Shown here in pieces: positions 25,089 to 34,204 of a stretch of 64,000 bases of DNA (its first letter is position 1; every line of letters begins with the position of its first letter). The notes under the pieces are model-generated. The model saw nothing but the letters and a program-made list of their open reading frames with translations. It was not told the origin of the DNA and did not search any database. A program made the translations under genes and the position numbers. This DNA is from Parapedobacter sp035556095 (lineage in GTDB: Bacteria > Bacteroidota > Bacteroidia > Sphingobacteriales > Sphingobacteriaceae): NCBI RefSeq assembly GCF_035556095.1, contig NZ_DATMFT010000021.1, positions 124,001 to 188,000 of the forward strand. The letters are read 5' to 3'.

Positions 25089-25565
25089 CTATAGTATTTC
25101 TTTAATCAACTTGATGTGGTTCCGCTTACCGGCTACGACCATAGTGGTATCGGCGTTCATTACATAATCCGGCCCTGGATTGATGATGCTATCACCTTCC
25201 TTGATCGCGGCGATGATGGATGCGCCTGTGCGCTTACGCACTTCCAGTTCGCCAATTGACTTGCCGATACTCGGAGAATTCTTGCTAACTTTTATCCATT
25301 CGATACTAAGGTCGTCGAGGGCAACCTCGATGGTCTCAAGCGCTTTGGGTTTGTAGGATAATCCGCCGATGATGCCGGCTACTTGACGCGACTCTTCATC
25401 AGAAAGGGTCATCACGCATCTGGACTCACTTTCTTCCTGGTCATAACGGTAGAGCTCCCGCCGCCCGTCGTCGTGGATAACCACTACCATGTGATCGCCC
25501 GCCTCGGTTTCAATCTGGTACTTCTTGCCGATACCGATCAGGTCTGATTCTCTTACAATTGACAT
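25089..25565 (-). CDS. KhtT-like regulatory subunit with TrkA-C (RCK_C) domain
   Basis: 158 residues. An N-terminal domain (about 1-85: VRESDLIGIGKKYQIETEAGDHMVVVIHDDGRRELYRY) matches the KhtT N-domain. A TrkA-C domain (about 90-158: IEWIKVSKNSPSIGKSIGELEVRKRTGASIIAAIKEG, PDYVMNADTTMVVAGKR) is the part that senses a nucleotide such as c-di-AMP in Bacillus KhtT. Whether this protein binds c-di-AMP is unknown. It directly precedes the antiporter gene and probably gates it. A TATCTTTG -7 box lies about 30 bp upstream of its ATG. Confidence 0.9.
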   Translation of the reverse strand: MSIVRESDLIGIGKKYQIETEAGDHMVVVIHDDGRRELYRYDQEESESRCVMTLSDEESRQVAGIIGGLSYKPKALETIEVALDDLSIEWIKVSKNSPSIGKSIGELEVRKRTGASIIAAIKEGDSIINPGPDYVMNADTTMVVAGKRNHIKLIKEIL

Positions 25566-25594
25566 AGTTGTCTCTCCCTAAGTTAAAAATCATA

Positions 25595-25602
25595 CAAAGA
25601 TA
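25595..25602 (-). promoter_or_regulatory. Putative -7 box of the khtT-khtU operon
   Basis: TATCTTTG on the minus strand matches TAnnTTTG exactly, 29 bp upstream of the khtT-like ATG, and is followed by a GGGAGAG ribosome-site candidate. No good TTTG is seen at -33. Confidence 0.45.
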
Positions 25603-25614
25603 CGATTTTCTCGG

Positions 25615-26079
25615 TTATTTTAGATTTTCCACTACCTGTTGCAATCGGTTGTGTGCCATGTCAATGCCTTGTTTAAACGGTAGCATTAGCATCTCGTCAC
25701 GTGCTGCCACTGACCTGAAAACCATCTTCATGGTCAGCTTGCTCACATTGGCTGTGAGCGATTCAAACTCGAGGAACTCGAGTTGGACGGGGAAGGGTGT
25801 CTGTTCCATCTCAAACGTGCGGATAATGGTTTGATTGGGCACGACATCATGGATGGTGCCGTTGAATCGGTGTTTATTCCCGTATGGATCGGTTGTTTCG
25901 AATTGATAACTGCCGTGGCGCTTGCTTTCGAGTTTAAGCACGTTCGTGCCCATCCATTGTGCAACAATTTCAGGCATTATATACGCTTTGAATAGTGATT
26001 CGACCGGGAGATCGAACTCCCGTATGATCACGAGTTCCTGTTTGCCGTCTTCGGCAATGATGTTTGTCTTGCGTTTCAT
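25615..26079 (-). CDS. SRPBCC (AHSA1/START-like) domain protein
   Basis: 154 residues. Typical AHSA1 pattern: LVIIREFDLPVESLFKAYIMPEIVAQWMG, then YQFETTDPYGNKHRFNGTIHDVVPNQTIIRTFEME, VQLEFLEFESLTANVSKLTMKMVF, and a C-terminal helix DEMLMLPFKQGIDMAHNRLQQVVENL. The fold is a helix-grip cavity that binds a hydrophobic ligand; no ligand can be named. It starts one base after the stop of an ArsR-type regulator, a very common two-gene unit in Bacteria in which the regulator probably controls the pair. Confidence 0.9.
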   Translation of the reverse strand: MKRKTNIIAEDGKQELVIIREFDLPVESLFKAYIMPEIVAQWMGTNVLKLESKRHGSYQFETTDPYGNKHRFNGTIHDVVPNQTIIRTFEMEQTPFPVQLEFLEFESLTANVSKLTMKMVFRSVAARDEMLMLPFKQGIDMAHNRLQQVVENLK

Positions 26080-26080
26080 A

Positions 26081-26425
26081 CTATGAGTTGGATTGGTGAT
26101 TTTTCATGATAGCCTCCAGCTTGTTAAACCGGTCGTCCCAAAGGTTGCGGAAAGGCTCGATAAAATCGGCGACCTCACTCATTTTTTTTGCATTGATGTG
26201 ATAGTGGATTTCTCTGCCGCTTTGCTGCGGTGTTAGCAACTCACATTCCGTAAGTATCTGCAGGTGCCTTGATATCGTTGGTCTGGCCGTGTTGAACTTC
26301 GCTGCTATGGCACCAGCAGTCATCGACTGCGATACTAGCAACAACAAGATAGTCCGTCTGGTCGGGTCGGCTATCGCCTGGAATACATCCCGTCTTAAAT
26401 TCATTTCGTAGCTATTTGACTTCAA
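26081..26425 (-). CDS. ArsR-family winged-helix transcriptional regulator
   Basis: 114 residues; an internal ATG at 26404 (MNLRRDVFQAIADPTRR) is an alternative start. The winged-helix core has FQAIADPTRRTILLLLVSQSM, the recognition helix FNTARPTISRHLQILTECELL and the wing PQQSGREIHYHINAKK. No cysteine-based metal site is visible, so this is a non-metal ArsR, matching those paired with AHSA1 proteins. It is co-directional with and one base from the SRPBCC gene. Confidence 0.9.
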   Translation of the reverse strand: MKSNSYEMNLRRDVFQAIADPTRRTILLLLVSQSMTAGAIAAKFNTARPTISRHLQILTECELLTPQQSGREIHYHINAKKMSEVADFIEPFRNLWDDRFNKLEAIMKNHQSNS

Positions 26426-26844
26426 ATATACGGGTGGTTATTTGACTACAAAATAATTTTTGATTTTTCGGCAGCATGTGTATTGTTGCATCACCACCGT
26501 GGCGCTGCCGATACGTAAAACGAAAGCCGGTGACTTTCTGACAGTAATGGTCGGTGTAATTGTTTGACTATGAGTAGGTAGTATGCTTTTTATGAAGTGT
26601 GCTGTAATAACTTTAAATAAATGATATAATACGATATTAATCAAATGTTTATTGATGACTATATAAACAGATTCATTTGATAAATGTAAGTGCGGTACAT
26701 CCTGTCTTTTAAGTAAACAGCCGATGAAGAATACCTAAAAATTGGTATTTAGCGACTGTGTTAACCTTGCTATTTTTGTCGGTAGGATGGTGATGTAATA
26801 GGCCATGAATCGCGCTTTCACGCGATGAGTTAAGCTAGGAAAAT
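26426..26844. other. 419-bp AT-rich gene-free spacer
   Basis: A divergent region between the ArsR gene and the SUMF1-fold gene. Small open frames on the minus strand look random. A TATTTTTG box at 26771-26778 (plus strand) fits a -7 element for the SUMF1-fold gene, about 65 bp before its ATG. I see no repeat, RNA gene or attachment site here. Confidence 0.5.
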
Positions 26845-27603
26845 ATGAAACCGAAATCATTCATGTTGGCTACAGTGATGTGGAAAGCCCGTAGCGACGC
26901 AGCATCTGTCGAAATTGCAGCGACTCCTGAAATGGTACTGGTAGATGGGGGTGTTTTTCAGATGGGAGACTATGTTAGCGAAGGCGAAGAGCCCGTGCAC
27001 CGCATTACTGTTAATACGTATCACATCGGGAAATACCCAGTTACTGTGCGGCAATACCGGTCGTTTTGTGCAGCTACAAGGAGGGATATGCCCTGTGGTC
27101 AGGATGGCTGGGACTGTAATGACCAAGCGCCCGTTGTCAACGTAACGTATAATGATGCGCTAGACTACTGCGACTGGTTGAGCAAAAATTACGGGGGTAA
27201 TTGGAGACTGCCCAGCGAAGCGGAGTGGGAATATGCAGCACGCGGCGGAATCCGAAGCATGGGGTATATGTACAGTGGAAGCGACAATTTGTCAACTGTG
27301 GGTTGGTTTGGGGGGAATATCAATGGGGGAGCGGTTGGCATTGGGCGAAAGCAGGCGAACGAATTGGGTATCTATGATATGAGTGGCAACGTTTGGGAGT
27401 GGTGCCGGGATTGGTATGATATCGAATACTACGGCCTAAGTCCCGCTTTAGACCCAGAAGGGCCCGTATCTGGCACCCGGCGTGTATTGCGTGGAGGTGC
27501 CTGGGATGAGATTCCGCTTGCCTGCAGGGTGGCTTATCGTGGTCACCTTACCCCGCAGGCCCGATGCGCCAATTGCGGCTTCCGTGTTGTGCTTTCACAA
27601 TGA
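26845..27603 (+). CDS. SUMF1-fold (formylglycine-generating-enzyme-like) protein lacking the FGE cysteines
   Basis: 252 residues. The FGE-sulfatase fold is clear: MVLVDGGVFQMGDYVSEGEEPVHRITV, YHIGKYPVTVRQYRSF, PVVNVTYNDALDYCDWLSK, WRLPSEAEWEYAARGG, YDMSGNVWEWCRDWYD, RRVLRGGAWDEIPLACRVAYRG and CGFRVVLSQ. Aligned back from the terminal GFR, the two catalytic cysteines of true FGEs fall on Val and Pro. It is therefore probably not a sulfatase-activating enzyme, and no sulfatase gene is near. The first 25 residues are not a clean signal peptide. Its stop faces the TamB stop 17 bp away. Confidence 0.85.
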   Translation: MKPKSFMLATVMWKARSDAASVEIAATPEMVLVDGGVFQMGDYVSEGEEPVHRITVNTYHIGKYPVTVRQYRSFCAATRRDMPCGQDGWDCNDQAPVVNVTYNDALDYCDWLSKNYGGNWRLPSEAEWEYAARGGIRSMGYMYSGSDNLSTVGWFGGNINGGAVGIGRKQANELGIYDMSGNVWEWCRDWYDIEYYGLSPALDPEGPVSGTRRVLRGGAWDEIPLACRVAYRGHLTPQARCANCGFRVVLSQ

Positions 27604-27620
27604 ATATGCCCGGGGGTTGG

Positions 27621-30600
27621 TTAGTCCTCCTCTTCTGCTTCTTCCCGCTCGTTCCGGATGGTTACAAGACGTTTAAAGAATTCCCGAAACGTGTAGAATT
27701 CCTGCCTGTAAACCAACCCCAGCGCACTGACGTAATTTTCGTTGATGGTGAGCGGGAGAAAGTTCCGGCTATTTAACCTGTTGGAGCCCCGCAATACCAA
27801 TCGGCCATCTTTCCGGATAAGGTAGCGTAGTTCAGCATCGGTGACGATGCGGTCGCTGAATACGTTGAGATCATTGACATTCCGCATATCAGCGACGCCG
27901 CCTGTAAAAATCAATCGATCATTGAAGAAGCGAAGCGAAGCACTGGCGTCGTTGAGCGACCGTATATTTAAGTCGACGAATTTAATGTTCAACGATTGTG
28001 AAATCAGGTTGTTTAATTGGTTGAATGCCAGTTCTGTGCCAGCGCTGAGTAACGTGTTGTTTAGTTCTCGGCTGAAATCGGTTGCCGATCCGGGTGAAAA
28101 ACTCCTTCGCACAATAAGGCTCAATGCCTGCTGGTTTACGTTGTTCGCATCACTTAGGTAACTCTGCAACTCGTCGTTTACGTACGGATCGTTCGGGAAG
28201 TTTAGCCCAAACGTGATATCGGGACGCATGAGATTGCCATTGAGGTTCATCACCGCATGGGCAAGTACTCGTTGCTCAACGGTTTCTCGCCCGGCAGCAT
28301 TATACAACGGGGCAAGGCTGGTCCGTTGGCCATACACAGCAGCAAGGTTAATGGTGGCATCGGTGGGTTGCCCTGTCCAACGGATGGTCCCACCTTCATT
28401 GATTTCGAATATCTTGTTAATGAAATCCTGTGCCGTGAACGTGAACTTACCAGTATTGATAGCGTAGTCACCAAACATTTCGAAGTCCCCTAGGCTCGAT
28501 ATGCGCAGAGAAAGCGTACCTTCCCCGCGCCCGGTCAGTTCCCCAAGATCGGTATAGAGGCTGGTTTCAGCATCGGGGGTGATCTGCAGATCCATGTTCA
28601 TGCTAAGCCCTTGGAATAGGCGGGGGCGTGCTTGTGGTGTATTCAATGTGTCATGACCTACAAATCGGATGAAGTCATTGTCACTGACTGTGCCTACCGC
28701 ATTGAGTGGTATATGGAACCGTGTGGATGCGTTGGTACTTGCCTGAATGCTAATTTGCATTGCGTTGGTAGGCCCATTGAAGGAAAATCTACCCGTTCCA
28801 TACGCGGTGCCGTAATAGGAAGGGTTATCCCGGAATGTGGTGTTCAACACCAGGAAATCGGTCGCGTCCACGGTCACTTGGATGTCGGGAACCAGTGGAT
28901 TGCGCATATCGACGCGGCCGTTGGCGATGGCTTTGTTGTTCCGGCGATCGGTAATCACCAAACCGTCCAAATTGATGGTACTATTGTTCAGTACGAAGGC
29001 ATCGTCTATTCGATAAGGAGTTTTTAGGTAATTGACGGTGAATCCAGCATCATGCAACCGGCAGCTGCCGCTAACCCTTGGGGCTAGGGCCGAGCCGGTA
29101 ACATGGAGGTCTGCCGATATGGTCCCGCTGACGTCTGACACGAGCTTTCCGAGAAACGGCTGTAAGAGAATCAATTCGCTGCGGTTGAAATGTGCTTTCA
29201 CGTTCAGTTTGTCATTTTCAGCAGAAGCATCGTATGTACCCACTGCGCTGATGGTTTTCATCCCATCGCGTTCGGCCATCACATTGACGTTTACCAATTC
29301 GCTGACGCGATCAAAGTCCGCTCGAAGTACGATATCGCCTATGATCGTTTGATTGACGCGGACATCGGTTGCAACCATATCGGCGACGGCAAACGGATTA
29401 TCCAAGATAGAAGAAACATCCATATGGCCGTTGAGGATACCCGCTAGGCTAAGGGATGAAGACGCCATCAACGGATTAAATGTGCTGAGGTTGAAGTTTC
29501 TGAAAGTGAATGAAACATCGCGATCGTTTTCGGCCGAAATGATGCCCTCCAAACGGGCGGTTTGCCCCTGATTGGAAATTTCGAGGTCACGGACATCAAT
29601 ATCGCCATCCGTAATATAAGCCGTCGCGTTGTTACTAAATTGCCACGGTTCATTGTTGAGTACCAGTGCAGAAGGTAAAAGCCGTATTCGAGTAGGTAAG
29701 CCTCGCTGAAAATTTACCATTCCATTCAAATCCAACTGATTGCTTGCTGTAATGTCGGCCAATTTTAGGTTAACATGGAGACTGTCGCCGGCCATCACAT
29801 TCGAAAGATTTACGTTGTTGACGTATAGGCTATCCGTAACGCTGATTCGGTCGGCAGTAACCAATAGTCGCAAGGCACCTTCGTTGGCCGACTCATCCAC
29901 AATCAGTCGTTCTACGTCAATCGTGCCATAAGATAGTTTCGGAACGATGAAGTTGATAGTCGCCGTACGTTCCGCAGAAGAAAACCGTGCGTTCATCAGC
30001 GCACCTTCACCCAGTGTGAGTTTTGGCGCTAGTACAGCAGTGATTGGTTCAGTCTCCTTGAGTTGGAGGTTCAGGTCGAAGGCCTGTTTTCCAATTGGGC
30101 CAACTGCCAATGCAAGAGATGGTGCATACTGCATGGCTATCGATTTGAAATAGCTTCGAAGCGTCGTTAGGTCCATTTCGCCATTGACCGTTGCATCTGC
30201 AAGGTCCGAGCGCAAGCGAAGTAAGCGGTGGGCTTCATTGCCGCTAGCCTGGAGTACCAGTGAATCGACAGCATATTGCAATGAATCCGCGTTGAAACGT
30301 ATGTCATAGAGCGCGAGGTCGCCTTGCATGTTGTTCAATGCATTGCCGTTGAAATTGCTCGCAATCGTCGCGTTTTCAATTACAATAGGTGACTTACTAT
30401 ACAGATCGAGGTTATTTAGGTTTGCGTAGGCAATCGTTGCATCAAATGCATACTCGGGCTGTTCCGGATTAAAGTTGATGCCACCGTCGAAGACCAACTG
30501 CAAGTTGGGGTCATCGACCGCGATATTCCCTTTAAATTCCATTTCAGAAAATTCACCCGCTAAATCGATATTTGCATAGCGGTAACCCCTTAAATCCAAG

Positions 30601-31940
30601 TATGACACATTGCCATCCACGTGACTGTTGATGTCGTCGGGCCTAAATCCATTGCCTGCAATGTTCACGTTGAAACTTCCACGGCCAATTTGAGGGTGTT
30701 GGAACAACGTGCCCAGATCGAATTCGGGGGTCGTGATCTTTCCCGAGTAGCGGCCCCCGTTACGGATGTTTAGGTTGATTGCAGCGTTGGCGGCACCAAG
30801 TTCGGTTGCGAGGGCCCCTGTGGCCTCAAAATCATAGTAAGTACCCAGCAACACACCTCGATAGGCAATGTCGCCCATCCGGTCAAATACCGGCGGCAAT
30901 CCAAATGGCTTTGCTTGGCGTAACTCACCAACCAATGATTCGATGTCTGCACTGTTAGTGGCTAGCTCGTGGAGTTGTATATCGAAAATCGTCTGCTCAA
31001 TATCAGGTAAACCGCGGATATCGAAATCGCCCGATAATTGGGTGCGATTACCCATTCGCATCAAAACGTTTTGGCCCGAAATATTAGACACACTTCCCGT
31101 GAAGAGCCCTGATACGGAAACGTCAAAATGAGTGACGGCAACCTCCGGTGCAAAAAACTCAATGTCTTTGGAGTTGATCCGTGCTCCGTCAAGCACCAGC
31201 TCGAAGGTCACCGCCTCCATGAAATTCTCAAATGCCGAAAATTGCGAATATTCGAACCGGAGGTAATCACCTATTCGGCTCCGATTGGTTTCCAGATAAA
31301 GATTTTGCAATTCTAGGTAATTCGTATCTATTTCCGCAACCGCCTGCATCTCGTGAACATAGAATCCACTCTTTTCACGGAACGTCAGTCCTTCGATAGT
31401 AGATTTGAAGATGTGGCTGTCAAAGTTGATATCGCTGAAATGACCGGTTAATTTGGTGAGACTGATATCCCGATAATTGATGCCCTTGATTGGGCTGCTC
31501 TCGCCGTTTCGGTAGCGGAGAGAAATATCGGACAGGTCAACGCTGCCGACATCAAGTGTGAGCCATTTTCGGCTATTCGAAGATTGGCTGGTCATTTCAG
31601 GTCGGAAATAGTTGGCAATGAACGAGACATTACTGCTATCTCCTCGCCGATGGAGGTAGAATGATCCGCCCGAAAGTGCCAGTTTGTTGATGGTAATCCG
31701 GCGATCACGTATTTTCCACAAGTTTACCGACGCCGTCAACCGATGGGTGTAGAGTAAGGTGTCGCCTGCTAAATCAGCCACATATAGGCCATTGAGAACC
31801 AAAGACGAAAACGGTTTGAAATAAAGACCTTCCAATGATACGGTGGTGCCGAGTTCGCTAGAAAGATAGGCTGCCGCCCGCTTGGCAAAATAGGTCTGTA
31901 CGGGGCGGTATTGGAGGGCATAGATGAGTCCAATGAGCAA
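27621..31940 (-). CDS. tamB: TamB-like translocation/assembly module (DUF490/AsmA-like)
   Basis: 1439 residues from a TTG at 31940. A partial N-terminal anchor (LIGLIYALQYRPVQTYFAKRAAAYLSSELG) is followed by a very long repetitive beta-rich region typical of AsmA/TamB lipid-groove proteins. The C-terminal DUF490 domain includes GEGTLSLRISSLGDFEMFGDYAIN, FEINEGGTIRWTGQPTDATINL and SYLSDANNVNQQALSLIVRRSF. It should span the periplasm and move phospholipids or assist outer-membrane assembly. The open frame continues upstream, encoding KKTLKISLWSLVALTLL, which looks like the missing start of the anchor, but no ATG, GTG or TTG precedes it. The true start may be non-standard (for example ATC at 31991). 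Confidence 0.88.
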   Translation of the reverse strand: MLIGLIYALQYRPVQTYFAKRAAAYLSSELGTTVSLEGLYFKPFSSLVLNGLYVADLAGDTLLYTHRLTASVNLWKIRDRRITINKLALSGGSFYLHRRGDSSNVSFIANYFRPEMTSQSSNSRKWLTLDVGSVDLSDISLRYRNGESSPIKGINYRDISLTKLTGHFSDINFDSHIFKSTIEGLTFREKSGFYVHEMQAVAEIDTNYLELQNLYLETNRSRIGDYLRFEYSQFSAFENFMEAVTFELVLDGARINSKDIEFFAPEVAVTHFDVSVSGLFTGSVSNISGQNVLMRMGNRTQLSGDFDIRGLPDIEQTIFDIQLHELATNSADIESLVGELRQAKPFGLPPVFDRMGDIAYRGVLLGTYYDFEATGALATELGAANAAINLNIRNGGRYSGKITTPEFDLGTLFQHPQIGRGSFNVNIAGNGFRPDDINSHVDGNVSYLDLRGYRYANIDLAGEFSEMEFKGNIAVDDPNLQLVFDGGINFNPEQPEYAFDATIAYANLNNLDLYSKSPIVIENATIASNFNGNALNNMQGDLALYDIRFNADSLQYAVDSLVLQASGNEAHRLLRLRSDLADATVNGEMDLTTLRSYFKSIAMQYAPSLALAVGPIGKQAFDLNLQLKETEPITAVLAPKLTLGEGALMNARFSSAERTATINFIVPKLSYGTIDVERLIVDESANEGALRLLVTADRISVTDSLYVNNVNLSNVMAGDSLHVNLKLADITASNQLDLNGMVNFQRGLPTRIRLLPSALVLNNEPWQFSNNATAYITDGDIDVRDLEISNQGQTARLEGIISAENDRDVSFTFRNFNLSTFNPLMASSSLSLAGILNGHMDVSSILDNPFAVADMVATDVRVNQTIIGDIVLRADFDRVSELVNVNVMAERDGMKTISAVGTYDASAENDKLNVKAHFNRSELILLQPFLGKLVSDVSGTISADLHVTGSALAPRVSGSCRLHDAGFTVNYLKTPYRIDDAFVLNNSTINLDGLVITDRRNNKAIANGRVDMRNPLVPDIQVTVDATDFLVLNTTFRDNPSYYGTAYGTGRFSFNGPTNAMQISIQASTNASTRFHIPLNAVGTVSDNDFIRFVGHDTLNTPQARPRLFQGLSMNMDLQITPDAETSLYTDLGELTGRGEGTLSLRISSLGDFEMFGDYAINTGKFTFTAQDFINKIFEINEGGTIRWTGQPTDATINLAAVYGQRTSLAPLYNAAGRETVEQRVLAHAVMNLNGNLMRPDITFGLNFPNDPYVNDELQSYLSDANNVNQQALSLIVRRSFSPGSATDFSRELNNTLLSAGTELAFNQLNNLISQSLNIKFVDLNIRSLNDASASLRFFNDRLIFTGGVADMRNVNDLNVFSDRIVTDAELRYLIRKDGRLVLRGSNRLNSRNFLPLTINENYVSALGLVYRQEFYTFREFFKRLVTIRNEREEAEEED

Positions 31941-32042
31941 GAGCGTTAAAGCGACCAGCGACCATAGCGATATTTTTAGTGTTTTTTTGATATTTTCTTT
32001 ATTAAAAGTACTCGCTCAACTTTTTATCCAACGCAATTTTGG

Positions 32043-32074
32043 TTTGTATTTCGAAGCAACTTTAGCTAAGTTTG
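32043..32074 (+). promoter_or_regulatory. Putative promoter of tsaD
   Basis: TTTG (32043-32046), a 20-bp spacer and TAAGTTTG (32067-32074) match the Bacteroidota promoter consensus exactly. Transcription would start near 32081, giving a leader of about 23 nt before the tsaD ATG. Confidence 0.65.
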
Positions 32075-32103
32075 CTCTCATAAAATGCAAAACGTTAACT
32101 GCT

Positions 32104-33105
32104 ATGCCTGTCATTCTTGGCATTGAATCTTCCTGTGACGAAACGTCTGCTGCTATCAGCGTTAACGGTACAGTTCGTTCGAACGTCATCGCTAATCAGA
32201 CCATCCATGAAAAATTCGGCGGCGTAGTGCCCGAACTGGCTTCGCGCGCGCACCAACAGCATATTATTCCCGCTGTTGACCAAGCTATCCGCGATGCAAA
32301 AGTACATAAAAATGACATAGATGCGGTAGCGTTTACACGCGGGCCTGGACTGTTGGGGTCGTTATTGGTTGGAACATCCTTCGCTAAGGCGTTTGCGCTT
32401 GCCCGGGCTATCCCGCTTATCGAGGTAAATCACATGCAAGCACATATTCTTGCCCATTTTATCGAAGAACCGGTTCCCGAATTCCCCTTTTTGTGTCTCA
32501 CGGTTTCGGGGGGGCACACGCAACTGGTGTTGGTGAAAAGTCACTTTGAAATGGAGCTGCTCGGCCAAACGCTCGACGATGCGGCAGGCGAAGCATTCGA
32601 CAAGACTGCGAAAATCCTCGGGCTCCCTTATCCGGGCGGGCCGTTAATCGATCGCCATGCCCAGCATGGCAACCCTCGGGCATTTACGTTCCCCGAGCCG
32701 CAGGTGCCTGGACTTAATTTTAGTTTCAGTGGACTAAAAACCGCTATCCTTTATTTCGTGCAACAAAGGCAAGGTAAGCAAGCTGATTTCCTAAATGTGC
32801 ACCTCAATGATGTATGCGCATCGGTACAATCACGTATTGTCTCCATCTTGCTCAATAAATTACGAAGGGCAGCCCGTGACACAGGCGTGTTTCATGTAGC
32901 GATCGCGGGGGGCGTTTCAGCGAATTCGGGTTTACGGAACGGGTTGATGGCAATGGGCGAGCAGGAGGGATGGCAGGTGTTCATTCCACGCTTTGAATAT
33001 TGTACCGACAATGCGGCGATGATTGCCATTGCCGGCCATTATAAATTCCTTGCCCACGAATTTGTAGGACAGGAGATTGCTCCGATAGCCAGGTACGCAA
33101 TTTGA
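32104..33105 (+). CDS. tsaD: TsaD, tRNA N6-adenosine threonylcarbamoyltransferase
   Basis: 333 residues from the ATG at 32104 (MPVILGIESSCDETSAA); the longer upstream frame is discarded because it runs through the promoter and the divergent tamB start. Family motifs: GIESSCDETSAAI, the metal-binding HMQAHILAHF (HxxxH), VSGGHTQLVLV, LGQTLDDAAGEAFDKTAKILG, GLNFSFSGLKTA, and GGVSANSGLR with CTDNAAMIA at the C-terminus. The length is normal. With TsaB, TsaE and TsaC it makes t6A37 in ANN-decoding tRNAs in the cytosol. Confidence 0.97.
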   Translation: MPVILGIESSCDETSAAISVNGTVRSNVIANQTIHEKFGGVVPELASRAHQQHIIPAVDQAIRDAKVHKNDIDAVAFTRGPGLLGSLLVGTSFAKAFALARAIPLIEVNHMQAHILAHFIEEPVPEFPFLCLTVSGGHTQLVLVKSHFEMELLGQTLDDAAGEAFDKTAKILGLPYPGGPLIDRHAQHGNPRAFTFPEPQVPGLNFSFSGLKTAILYFVQQRQGKQADFLNVHLNDVCASVQSRIVSILLNKLRRAARDTGVFHVAIAGGVSANSGLRNGLMAMGEQEGWQVFIPRFEYCTDNAAMIAIAGHYKFLAHEFVGQEIAPIARYAI

Positions 33106-33172
33106 CATACGAACTGCCGGAGAGCAAAAGCTGATACCGGACTGATGACATATAACTTGAAAGGAAGAAACG

Positions 33173-34204
33173 ATGAATTGGAATCCCAATCCCGAACGGT
33201 ATAAAAAAATGACCTATAACCGTTGTGGTCGCAGCGGACTGCAACTTCCGGCCATATCCCTTGGGTTATGGAACAACTTCGGTGATGACGTACCGCACGG
33301 TATCAAACAATTGATATGCCGGCAGGCGTTTGATCTGGGTATCACCCACTTCGACTTGGCTAATAATTACGGCCCGCCCCCGGGAGCTGCGGAATCTGCC
33401 TTTGGGCGCATATTGAAAGAAGATTTTGCCGGCTATCGCGATGAACTGATCATCTCTTCGAAGGCCGGATACGATATGTGGCCGGGTCCTTACGGCGAAT
33501 GGGGAAGTCGCAAGTATTTAGTATCGAGCTGCGACCAGAGCCTCAAGCGGCTCGGCCTCGACTACGTTGATATTTTCTATTCCCATCGGTTCGACCCGCA
33601 GACACCGTTGGAAGAGACCATGATGGCGCTGGATCACATTGTCCGTTCCGGTAGGGCTCTGTATGTTGGTATTTCCTCATACAATACCAAACGTACACGA
33701 GAGGCTGAAGCGATTTTACGGGAGCTCGGTACGCCCTGCCTTATCCACCAGCCGAGCTATTCGATGCTCAACCGTTGGGTGGAAACAGACGGTTTACTCG
33801 ATACGCTGACCGACCTGGGCGTAGGTTCTATCGTGTTTTCGCCGCTTGCTCAAGGGATGCTCACCGACAAATATCTGGGAGGTATTCCAGCCGATAGCCG
33901 TGCAAAAAAGAGAGCTTCTTTCCGTTCTGGGTTTCTGAGCGGGGAAAATGTGGAACGTATTCATAGACTGAACGCGATAGCACAACGCCGTGGACAGACA
34001 CTTGCCCAAATGGCCATTGCGTGGGTGCTGCGGAGAGGTCGTGTAACCTCAGCATTGATTGGTGCCAGTAGGCCTGAACAGGTCGTGGATTGCGTTGGCG
34101 CACTCGACAATCTTGGTTTTTCTGAAGCGGAACTGGCGGAAATCGATCAGTACGCGAAAGATGGGTCGATCAACATCTGGGCGAAATCGGCGGAATTGGA
34201 GTAA
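33173..34204 (+). CDS. Aldo/keto reductase, YghZ (glyceraldehyde-3-phosphate reductase)-like
   Basis: 343 residues. TIM-barrel AKR with ISLGLWNNFGDD, the Asp-Tyr active-site strand FDLANNYGPPPGAAE, the catalytic Lys in IISSKAGYDMWPGPYGEWG, and DYVDIFYSHRFDPQTPLEETM containing the His. The NADPH site is VFSPLAQGMLTDKYL plus ALIGASRPEQV. The extended loop DMWPGPYGEWGSRKYL is characteristic of the YghZ/Kv-beta-like AKR14 group, which reduces L-glyceraldehyde 3-phosphate and other aldehydes. GAAAGGAAG precedes the ATG at 33173. It ends directly against the lutB stop on the other strand. Confidence 0.92.
   Translation: MNWNPNPERYKKMTYNRCGRSGLQLPAISLGLWNNFGDDVPHGIKQLICRQAFDLGITHFDLANNYGPPPGAAESAFGRILKEDFAGYRDELIISSKAGYDMWPGPYGEWGSRKYLVSSCDQSLKRLGLDYVDIFYSHRFDPQTPLEETMMALDHIVRSGRALYVGISSYNTKRTREAEAILRELGTPCLIHQPSYSMLNRWVETDGLLDTLTDLGVGSIVFSPLAQGMLTDKYLGGIPADSRAKKRASFRSGFLSGENVERIHRLNAIAQRRGQTLAQMAIAWVLRRGRVTSALIGASRPEQVVDCVGALDNLGFSEAELAEIDQYAKDGSINIWAKSAELE

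Noticed and set aside
26438..26644. 68-codon minus-strand frame in the ArsR upstream spacer
   Set aside because: Random composition and no family features; the region looks like plain AT-rich intergenic DNA.
31924..32103. 60-residue N-terminal extension of TsaD
   Set aside because: It runs through the predicted promoter and over the divergent tamB start; the family begins exactly at the ATG at 32104.
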